Part shown: one piece after another, positions 55,726-64,000 of the stretch
Numbering within the stretch: the stretch's first letter is position 1
Layout: each line of letters starts with the position of its first letter
From: Talinum fruticosum
Taxonomy: Eukaryota > Streptophyta > Magnoliopsida > Caryophyllales > Talinaceae
Assembly: GCA_021018815.1 (NCBI GenBank)
Contig: JAITYX010000101.1
Location: 620,001 to 684,000 of the forward strand
Direction: 5' to 3'
DNA length: 64,000 nt
Position numbers and translations under genes: made by a program
The notes under the pieces: generated by a model
Database searches by the model: none
What the model was told of the DNA's origin: nothing
Seen by the model: only the letters and a program-made list of their open reading frames with translations

Positions 55726-56313
55726 GTCTCGTGTGCAAGATTCCAAGCTAATCCAAAAGAATCACATCTCACTCGCGGCGAAGAGAATTTTTAGATATCT
55801 TGAAGGGACTCGGAATCTATGTCTATGGTTCTCAAGAGACTAAGAACCGATCCTCACTAGATACTTAGATGCCGACTATGCTGGATACAAGGTTGATAGA
55901 AAGAGCACATTAGGAGCATGCCATTTTCTAGGTCAATCCCTTATATCTTGGCAATCAAAGAAGCATAACTCAGCTTGCTCTATCAACCGCTGAAACCGAG
56001 TACATTGCAGCTGGAGCATGTTGTGCACAGATTTTATGTATCAAGCAACACTTGAATGGTCTTAGACTTTCAAATCGATTCCAATCAAGTATGACAATCA
56101 TAGAGCAATCAGCATCACTAAGAATCAAGTTTAGCACTCAAACACAAAGCATATTAAGGTCATGTATCATTTTCCGAGAGACAATTTTGAGAAAGGTGAT
56201 ATTGAACTTGAATTCATTCCTACAAAATTTCAATTAGTCGATATCTTCACTAAGCCACTTAGTGAGGATCAGCTTTGTTTTCTTAGGAATGAGCTTGGTA
56301 TGATAAATGTATG
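55726..56313 (+). pseudogene. RNase H and C-terminus of host element
   Basis: Frame-broken remains of the RNase H: RIDRKST-, STAETEYIAAG- and HIKVMYHFPRD-like pieces, ending LGMINV-stop near 56313. Confidence 0.75.
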
Positions 56314-56908
56314 ATCATGTGTTTTCTAAGAGAAATTATTTTGCATGATTATGTGTTTCATGTTTCCTTTCTTCGTCTTAATAACAATTGGTTCGATTGA
56401 CTCAGTGAAAGTGAGCTAGGAGTTATTATTTGTTTGCGCTTTCGTAGTCACTCGAAACCTTACCTAGTCCGACTCGGTGTTTGAGAAAAATGGACTTCAA
56501 ACTTCGAAATCATCTCTAGATTAGTGGAGAATTTAAGAAATTCCTTTTAAAAATTTGTCCTTTCTCTCTCTCTCTATGACGTACATCGATCGAGTGAACT
56601 AGTCATTGGGAGAATGACACTGGAATTGTAACCATTGGAGACAAAACTGTCACACTGTTTGAGGTGACCGTTGGATGTTTAGGTCGAACGAATACTGAAG
56701 GACATTCCTTTTGCTATAAATAGCATCCCTTTTCCTTCATTTCGCTACTTTACTCTTTGCTAACCTAAACCCTCTCTCACTTACTCTCGCAATCTAAACT
56801 CTCAACACTCTCAGCGGTCTTAGCACTTTCACTACTCTTTCTTTCTCTCTCTCTCTCTCTCTCTTGTTTCTTTGAATTTACTCTCTTTCATCTCAAAACA
56901 CTTCAACT
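56314..56908 (+). other. Pol/env-like intergenic region with promoter-like DNA
   Basis: About 600 bp without an ORF. It contains a canonical plant TATA motif (56715-56723), CT-rich stretches downstream (56838-56865), and an ATG at 56909 that opens the env-like ORF. Confidence 0.5.
56715..56723 (+). promoter_or_regulatory. Internal TATA box before env-like ORF
   Basis: TATAAATAG in the context TTTGCTATAAATAGCATCCC, about 185 bp upstream of the env-like ATG and followed by CT-rich leader-like sequence. This resembles a separate promoter, but transcription is not shown by sequence alone. Confidence 0.4.
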
Positions 56909-57144
56909 ATGCCTAAGAGAGGTTCAACTCCAAACTTTCTAGGGTCTCGCAACAAAGAAACCTAGAACCAAGCAAATCCAAGAGGGTCACTCTAACCCCT
57001 CCAAAATTCTAGTCACCCAACATCTCATGTTGGATGACAAGTTCTTTCCAACTACAACCTTTTCATGGTTGAAGCACATAAAAGCCACTAGAGTCTATAA
57101 ATTTATCTCGCTTTAGTGAGTTCATTTACCTAGAACTCGTTTGT
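56909..57144 (+). pseudogene. Env-like ORF, N-terminal part (interrupted)
   Basis: It starts MPKRGSTPNFLGSRNKET at 56909. Later residues in another frame (QHLMLDDKFFPTTTFSWLKH; KATRVYKF) and SEFIYLELVCLL resemble the N-terminal part of the SIRE post-pol ORF. It is cut near 57144, where unrelated AT-rich sequence begins. Its function is unknown. Confidence 0.55.
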
Positions 57145-58573
57145 TTGCTTGTCGTACAATTACAAATCAAACCACTACTTAGGCTTACAATAAACAATAT
57201 AGCATAGGGAAGTAGGGATCGAATCTACGAGGAAAGATATAATAACATGCAAGTTTCAATCTAATTAAATTTACTACTATTAAAAACAAAATAGAAAATA
57301 TAAATTAAAAAATTCAATAACTAAAAATCATAGAAAATTATCTAACAACTAAATAAATAATTTGTACCTAATAAAAAAAACTATAATAATCCAGAAATAT
57401 TTTTGTATATTTTTTTTTGTTTAGAATAATTAAAACATAAAACTAAAAGAGAAAATAAACAAATTTTAAAACAGAAAATTAAATAAGTAAAATTCTGTAC
57501 TAAATTAATTATGAAAATAAATACTAAAATTACCTAGAATATTAACACTAATTTTCTAGACCTAACCAGACCCTAAAAATATAAAAATAAAATTTAAAAC
57601 TGAATTTACGAATTTATTTAACTAAAAACCTGCAGTAATTAAATTCAAGAATTAAATCTGAAAAATTATCAATTTAATTCCAAAAATTCTAAAATTTAAT
57701 CACATCAAAATAGGACTCTATCTAAACCCTAAAAGAAAATAAAACACAAAAAATAATTAAAAAAACTATTTTTAAACTAATTTCTAACAAACTGGCTCAA
57801 AAATAATAAAAACCGACGTAAAAATAATCTGAAAATTTAAATATATAAAGACTCAAAATTAAATTAAAATAAAATTACTAAAACTAACCTAAAATACTGA
57901 TCTTTAGGGGGAATAATGAAATTGATAATAAAAGACTATAAATTTATAAATAAAAATTGAAAAACTAAAGAAGACTACTAAAAAGCAAACAAATAATTAT
58001 CAAAGATATCAAATTTATAAAAACACTTAGTATAATCTATATCCACCATGCAAATTATTATTTATCATTAACACACAAATTGATCTACCCATGAGCTAAA
58101 CTCGTAGAAGACAACCACTAGCGGATATTCCCCGTTTTTCCTTAATTATTAGTTTGCTTAGGCCTAGCCCTAATATAAACCCTACTAATATTGATAACCC
58201 TAGTGCTAGCACTAGAATTTAATCAAATTAGAGCATTAAGTATGAGAAAAACATCATCTAGCACCTAATAACCAATCCATTAGCAAATCGATTTAAGAAG
58301 GATCTATGATAATTTCCTAATTAAAAGATATGGGTATGACCCATCCATGATTAATTTGGGTGATACTTATATCTAAAAGATCAAGCGATTACGTACTTAA
58401 ACCCTTTAAACTATCATATGAATTTATATAAAACTAATTAGCGTGCACTCCAATTAATTAGACATAAAATCATAAACATTAAAATCAAATTATCATAGAA
58501 TCATGGATCGAATGAATAAGACAATAAAGATCGAAACTTTGTTTCAAAGTAAATAATTTAACATGGTTTCAAG
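57145..58573. other. AT-rich non-coding part of the gypsy-type element
   Basis: Very AT-rich with no open frame of note. It contains 'gggaagtagggatcgaatct'. Probably LTR or 3' non-coding sequence; a border could not be defined. Confidence 0.4.
58566..58573. repeat. Target-site duplication GTTTCAAG, left
   Basis: Eight bases identical to 60916-60923 on the other side of the hAT-like element. Confidence 0.8.
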
Positions 58574-58587
58574 TAGACCTCGCAAAA

Positions 58588-58920
58588 CCGACCCGAACCG
58601 AATGGGTCAACCCGAACAACCAGAAACCCAAACCGAACCGACATCCGAAACAGCTTGAACCGATTTTGACCCGAAACCGAAATGAATCGACCCGAACCGA
58701 ACCGACCCGAAATGTAATGAACCCAATTCAGACCCGAACCGAAACGACCCGATCCGAAACCGAACCGACCCGAAACCGAAATCGACCCGAAATATAATTG
58801 ACCCGATTACGACCCGAACCGAATCGAACCGAACCGAATCGGATCCGAATAGAATCGGACCCGAATTCGAATAAAAGTGACCCAAACTCGACCCGACTTG
58901 AATTTGAATTTGACCCAACC
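58588..58920. repeat. CCGAACC-type subterminal repeats, left
   Basis: Dozens of degenerate CGACCCGAAC / CCGAAACCGA units in about 330 bp. Confidence 0.9.
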
Positions 58921-60494
58921 CATATTTTTTTTGGCAAGTCTCTCATAAGAGAGGGAGCTTTCTCTCCAAAATCTAGTTTTTTTTTAATTTTATTTTTGTT
59001 CCTTCTTTTGACAACTAAAATAAGAGAGGGAGCTTTCCCTCCAAAATCTAATTGTAATTTGCGATAAAAATTTTGATTTTTACTAGAGTAGAAATAGAGA
59101 TGAAAATCATGATTTTTGTTAAACAAATAAGAGGAAAAAAATAAAAGGTGGAAATTTTTATATTATAACTTTATAAGATATTATTAATAGAATTTAATTT
59201 AATTTAATTAATAAGTTTAGAGAATTTACATTACAAAATAAGTTATTATTTTGTTCATGAAAATGAAGGTAAAATATATAATTTAAAGAATAATAAAACG
59301 TGTAAATATATATGTAATTTAAAGAATAATGAAATATGTGTAAATATATAAATAATTTAAAAAATAATAAAATATGTGTACAATATGTAATTTAATTTGT
59401 ATAAATAAGTTCAATTCGAATTGTATTAGTTTTCACTTTGATTTAGCAAGTTTATTTGGGATTATATTGACTCAAACTTATCTAAGTCGGGGCCGTTTAA
59501 CGTTAAATATGGTCATTACATGAATAAGTTAAGTACTTAACTAATATCGATGAGACTTGGTTTAGTAAATTAGTAGTCATTACCATGTCTCGGTATCTCA
59601 CAACTCGGTTTTTATTAATCTGTACTAGTTTGAATTTGACCAAATTTATATTAAATTTAGCTCTAGATTAATGTTCAAATTAGTTCAATTAATTGGTTGG
59701 AAAATTATAATACAAGATGATAATCGTAAGTCGAGTACTTATGAGTTGAGCAATAACCGATTGACTCGATCGACTAGATATTCTTCTTAGTTGGTTATTA
59801 TGACTAGTGGTCGATGAATATTTAGTTTTCATTTTGATTTATCAAGATCATTTTAGATTGTATCGACTCGAACTTATCTAAGTTATTCTAACATTATCTT
59901 TATAAATTTAACATCAAATATAATCATTCTAAAAATTCGAACTGTTGCCATTTAGTCTATTAGTATTGTTATTATGTCGGTATCTCGCAATTTCGATTTG
60001 TAGTCCGTAGATAAGTTCGGTTGAAATTGTACTAGTTCGAATTTGACCGAATCGACTTGACATCGTATGAAATTAAGCGTCAAATTATGGTTCACATTAG
60101 TTCAATTCATTCATTACAAATTACAATTCATCGAGTAAATTCAGTTAATCCTAACTCTTATAGTTAATCCTAACTCTTATATCTATCGATCGTTGTTGTC
60201 TTGCGATTTCGTTTTTGATACTTATCAATAAGTTTGAGTTGGATTATACATATGTGACGTATTGAAATATCAACTTGGTTGATCTTGTTTTAAATTTAGA
60301 GTCAAATATTCAAATTTTGCTTGTTTACACTTATAAGTTATATCTCTTAAAAGTTACTAGTTTTTTTTTTTTAATAAACAATGTTCCATTTTTAATCTGT
60401 ACAAAAACAAACGTGTAAAATAAAAAACACTAATATTAATAATATATTAACTTTATAAAAAAATTCAACTCAAAAAGGTTTTGTAAAAAATTTG

Positions 60495-60900
60495 ACACGA
60501 CACGACCGAATATCAACTCGGCCTAAAAGTGACCCGACTTGATTTTAATCCGATCTAAACTCAACCCGAAATCATACTCAAAACTCACCCGAATTGACAT
60601 TGACCCAATCCGAACCGAAACCGAACGAACTCGAACGAAATTGACCCGAAATAGAACCGAACCGAAGTTAACCCGAACCGAAACCGAAGTTAACCCGAAC
60701 GAGATTGACCCGAAGTTGACCCGAACCGAAGTTGACCGAACCCGAAACCGAATCGAACCCGAACAAGATCGACCCGAGTTAACCCGAACGAGATTGACTC
60801 GAAGTTGACCCGAACCGAAATTGACCCGAACTCGAAACCGAATCGAGCCCGAATAAGATCGACCCGAAGTTAACTCGAACCGAACTCGAACCGAATGACC
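60495..60900. repeat. CCGAACC-type subterminal repeats, right
   Basis: Same motif and same strand sense as the left array (TTGACCCGAA, AACCGAAGTT, CCGAACGAGA), in about 400 bp. Confidence 0.9.
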
Positions 60901-60915
60901 TGATTGCCGTGTCTA

Positions 60916-60923
60916 GTTTCAAG
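60916..60923. repeat. Target-site duplication GTTTCAAG, right
   Basis: Identical to 58566-58573. Confidence 0.8.
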
Positions 60924-62701
60924 TAGATTATACTAAGTATAAAAAGCTTACTCAAACATAATATAATTTAAAATACGTAAACTAAATAAAAATAGCATCT
61001 TTAATGTTGAACTAACAATAAAAATAGAGTTTTTAAAATAAAAATTCAAATAATAATAATATCATAATAATCGTTGCCATGGTGATGATCAAGAAGGTGA
61101 TGATGGAGAGTTGATGATGATGATGAAAGAAGAAGAAATAGCAAGACGGTGATGAGGAGGATTATGATGGTAGTGGGTGATTAAGGGCTGGTGGTAGAGA
61201 TAAGGAAGCAAGCAGGAGGTGGCGTGAGGAATTGATGAGTAGCCGGGGAGTTTCATGGGCGGCTTGTGTGTGCAAAGGAAGGGCAGCGAATGAGGGCAGC
61301 AAGGGCTGCGTGGGGCTGCTGTCAGCAACGAAGGAAAGTGGGCAGCAAGGTGTGTGGGCGGCTGGTGTTGTGGGCAGCCCGGAGGGGGCAGCGGGAGCCA
61401 CGAAGAAAGTGATGATGAGGGTAAGTGATATATATGGTGAAGGAGTTACGGTTATTTCTCTTTCTTCTCTTCCAAGTTTCCTTTTCTGTTCAAATTAGGA
61501 TTTCATAAAATATAATATTATAAAATATATGGTGTCGCGCAAAGAAATCTAAGACTCGATTTAATATTACGATTTCTTATAAAGATATACATAAAACATA
61601 AAGTATATACTAAGTTTGCCTTGCTTTCAAAAATAGTTTGATGAGAATTTGTCTTTCCCAAGCAAGTGAAAAACTAAACATTTCATTGTCATCGAGAGTT
61701 TATTTATCAAAGCATCACAATATCTCTTTCATTTAAGCAACAATAAAAAATTATCCATCTTTTTCAAACATGTACATTCCGGTCAAGAGGTCTAAAATGT
61801 TTTAGGATGGGAAAAATTAAGGTGCGAGTATGGTTATAAAGACATTGAATTAGCAGAAAACTCACTAAAACTCGATAATAAACTTGTTTTGCAAACTTCT
61901 TTTTTTTTCTTTTTTTTTAGAAAATATATATATAACTCCATTCAAGCACATATTCGAGGCCCATATAGGGTCTTAGAAATATAACACTCCCTTTCTCCCA
62001 CTCACCCAAATAGAGGTACTCTTTTTCTTTTCGTTAGTATGGTTAGAGCCATTGGTCGGCCCAAAAGGGGCATGACTCTCCCAACATGAGCTACTCCATT
62101 CGTAAGGCTCGACTTGATACCTAAACTTAAGGGAAATGGTGCCGAGCCACCAACTCCGACCTATGTTGGTAGACTAACATTTTGTTTTTTTTTTTGTTTT
62201 TTAAAAGGCAATACAAGAAAAATCAATTTTTCAATGAGTCAATCCGCTAAGTTCAATAGTTTAGGTGAACGGTTTAAGTCAATGTATTGCCTCTATCACG
62301 ATTATGTAACATGATCAAACTAACAAAAAAATTAAGATTGTCACTAATTGAAGAAATATATGAGGATCAACTCAAACAACTCCGAATGACAATTAACATG
62401 TTCAAATTTCTCACTTACAAAGGGAAAGAAAAATTAGAAATAGAAAAATTTAATCAAGTTAACTTAGCATATATTCATGTTCATGCATTTCTTTACAAGA
62501 ATTTTTTTCCAAAAAAAAAAATAACATAAAAATAAATGCATAGAATTAAAATGCAGGATGCACTCCCCACACTTAATTTATGCATTGTCCCTAATGCATG
62601 CAAAATAAAATTAAAGTAAAAATTATAGAAACTTCCATGAAAATGTTGGGTTGTCTCCCAACCAACGCCTTTGTTTATCGTCTTTGGCTCGACACTGTGT
62701 A
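60924..62701. other. Non-coding region of gypsy-type element
   Basis: No domain was found. A GC-richer patch with GATGATGATG and GGCAGC strings (61080-61420) gives low-complexity frames on both strands. The text 'ccccacacttaatttatgcat' (62565-62586) and 'gggttgtctcccaaccaacg' (62648-62667) are of a kind common in plant gypsy-derived non-coding regions. Confidence 0.4.
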
Positions 62702-64000
62702 GCTTAAGGATCATTCAGTTGCATTTCCCATACTAAATTGATCCGGTCTCCTGCATACTTGCAATTAGTGGGAGATTTCTTTTGGGAAAGAGCAGATGTA
62801 TTCTCCCCCACACTTACCTTTTTGTTCCTTTTCAATTTTAATTTGTTCATGAATATATCTTTAAGGAACTTAGCATAACGAGGTTCCCGTTTCATGGTAT
62901 CTAGAAGAGGAATGTTTGTTTCTACCTTCCTAGATATTTCTATGATATCTTCAATTGCCTCGTCTATCGTAGGAGTTGTGCTTATTAGTCTACTAGGAAA
63001 AGGTGGGATAGGCTTGTAAAGATCTTTCTTATTTTCACCTATTTCCTTAGCATTATAGGCGTCGTCTTTATTTTGGTCAAGTTTAGATTCCTTAACCTCT
63101 AATTTTGGCTCTACCTCTATGTTTTTCTTAGGTTCCTCTAACTCTTTCCCATTATTAAGTGTTATGACACTCACATTTTCTTTTGGATCTTGGAAAGTTT
63201 GACATTGCATTTGGGCTTGCAGGTTACTAATTATGGTATCATTGGCGATCTGTCTCTCTTGAACCTCGCTTAATGGTCATCTCTAAGCTTTGGAACCTAA
63301 GGTCAGTCTCCTTTTTCTGGTAATCCATCTTCTTAATGATTTGCTCTAAAAGATAATTAGTTTCGTCCCGAGCAACGGATTGATCAAATTCTAAGGGGTT
63401 TTCTTCGAATCCATACCTAAGGTTGGAGTAGTCAATCCATTCTTCATAAGTGTTCGAGAATGTGTTATAATTCATTCGACCTTGGTTGGAAAAAATAGCA
63501 TTCACATGCTCTCTTTGTTGTGTAGAGGCAGGAATTAGCAACATGATCCTCTAGACAAGCAAATACTACAAACTACTACTTCTTCTCTGTGCACCAATTT
63601 ATTCAACATAACAATAATTTGGGACAATTGGGTCTCTACGAGATGGACCTAAATTAAACTCATTAACATTCCTAAATTGGGTATCTCCCATTCCAAATTG
63701 TTGAGTATTTTGGGCCATAATATTAAACAATTCTCTAGCTCGAGCTGGAGTTTTATTACACAAGGCCACTCCACTAATAACATCTACCATATTTCTATCT
63801 ATTGGCAATAAACCTTCATAAAAATATTGAATCAATAAATGCTCGGAAATTTGATGTTGGGGACAACTAGCACATAATTTATTAAAATGCTCCCAATATT
63901 CAAAAAAGTCTACCTAGTCATCTGTTTAATACCACAAATTTCCTTTCTAATGGACTCTATCCTAGATGCGGGAAAAAATTCTCTAAAAATGTTGTATGAA
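62702..64000 (-). pseudogene. Gypsy (Athila/Tat-type) gag, partial
   Basis: Reading down from the window end: FFPASRIESIRKEICGI (about 63990-63930), a broken stretch with NKLCASCPQHQISEHLLI, then IQYFYEGLLPIDRNMVD and NKTPARARELFNIMAQNTQQ (63599-63835), the classic gag signature of these gypsy lineages. Next is MNYNTFSNTYEEWIDYSN (63239-63544) and an acidic/basic linker leading to PPFPSRL, VETNIPLLDTMKREPRYAKFLKD and KKVSVGENTSALSQKKSP (62704-63210). It then ends at a stop just where the protease should begin. At least three frame breaks. Confidence 0.8.

Larger units (their letters stand above)
34003..57144 (+). mobile_element. Plus-strand SIRE-type copia element hosting the tandem array
   Basis: 5' LTR (34003-35483), primer site, gag start (35543-36147), a nested array (36148-51911), then the rest of gag-pol (51917-56313) and the start of the env-like ORF (to about 57144). 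There another element begins and the rest runs out of the window. Many stops and frameshifts show it is dead. Confidence 0.8.
58574..60915. mobile_element. Non-autonomous hAT-like element with CCGAAC arrays
   Basis: A 2342-bp insertion flanked by an 8-bp duplication. Its ends are short imperfect inverted repeats: TAGACCTCGCAAAACC on the left and TAGACACGGCAATC reading inward from the right. An 8-bp duplication and TAG-type ends fit the hAT superfamily. Both subterminal regions are arrays of ACCCGAACCGA-type repeats and the middle is AT-rich. No transposase is present; the open frames are translations of the repeats. Confidence 0.7.
57145..64000 (-). mobile_element. Athila/Tat-type gypsy element, partial
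   Basis: It begins where the copia env-like ORF stops and runs past the window end. On the minus strand it contains gag (62702-64000) followed by non-coding DNA (about 57145-62700, minus the hAT insertion). I could not fix its LTR borders. No pol domain occurs between gag and the left edge, so it may be a gag-only large retrotransposon derivative. Confidence 0.5.

Noticed and set aside
56909..57144. True viral envelope gene
   Set aside because: The post-pol ORF of SIRE-type elements is called env-like by position only. No signal peptide or membrane segment is visible here, and it is broken.
58607..58918. Gly/Ser/Phe-rich repetitive frame, and a similar Arg/Thr/Glu-rich frame at 60539-60808
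   Set aside because: They translate the CCGAAC-type arrays; periodic, no domain, present in several frames.
61089..61498. Pro/Ser-rich and Gly/Ala-rich frames
   Set aside because: Low-complexity composition around GATGAT and GGCAGC strings; no recognised motif.

Overview
The window is plant nuclear DNA. It has intron-containing gene remains, plant LTR retrotransposons (a Ty1/copia SIRE/Maximus-type family, a Tat/Ogre-like and an Athila/Tat-type Ty3/gypsy element), hAT DNA transposons, a tRNA-type SINE and many microsatellites. I see no intact host gene. The only recognisable host gene is a five-exon GDSL esterase/lipase pseudogene at 13.8-17.1 kb. The species cannot be named from the sequence; an angiosperm, probably a dicot, fits best.

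Left part (1-18.9 kb). Pieces of Tat/Ogre-like LTRs lie at 1-511 (+), 4067-4130 (+), 4131-5187 (-) and 6825-9035 (-). The last has a tRNA-Arg-type primer site beside it and a SINE with a target duplication inside it. A truncated hAT transposase copy lies at 2264-3241 (-), and a TIR-bounded DNA element at about 11.49-13.17 kb. The GDSL pseudogene follows. The rest is AT-rich spacer with simple repeats.

Middle and right (18.9-57.1 kb) is a nested stack of one copia family with LTRs of about 1.48-1.53 kb (TGAAGACTC...AACCTTCA), tRNA-Met-type primer sites and AAAAGGGGAGA polypurine tracts. The order can be read from broken reading frames and 5-bp target duplications. An old minus-strand copy (24295-24797 plus 31941-34002) was hit in its integrase by a composite plus-strand element (24798-31939, duplication AGCCT/AGCTT) whose interior is partly inverted. 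It was hit in gag by another plus-strand copy (34003 to about 57144). That copy was hit in its own gag by a young minus-strand array, LTR-internal-LTR-internal-LTR (36148-51911), flanked by a perfect ACTGT duplication. Its env-like ORF was then interrupted near 57145 by an Athila/Tat-type element running off the right end, which itself carries a 2.34-kb hAT-like insertion (58574-60915, 8-bp duplication GTTTCAAG) built largely of CCGAAC-type repeats.

Two points deserve most attention. First, the three-LTR, two-internal tandem array has units of about 7.1 kb and lacks the env-like ORF that its relatives carry. Second, the differences between the near-identical units are not random: they cluster at CAG/CTG/CCG/CGG and neighbouring CG sites, often as 1-base indels. 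That pattern suggests long-read consensus error at methylated CHG sites, so several apparent frameshifts here may not be real.
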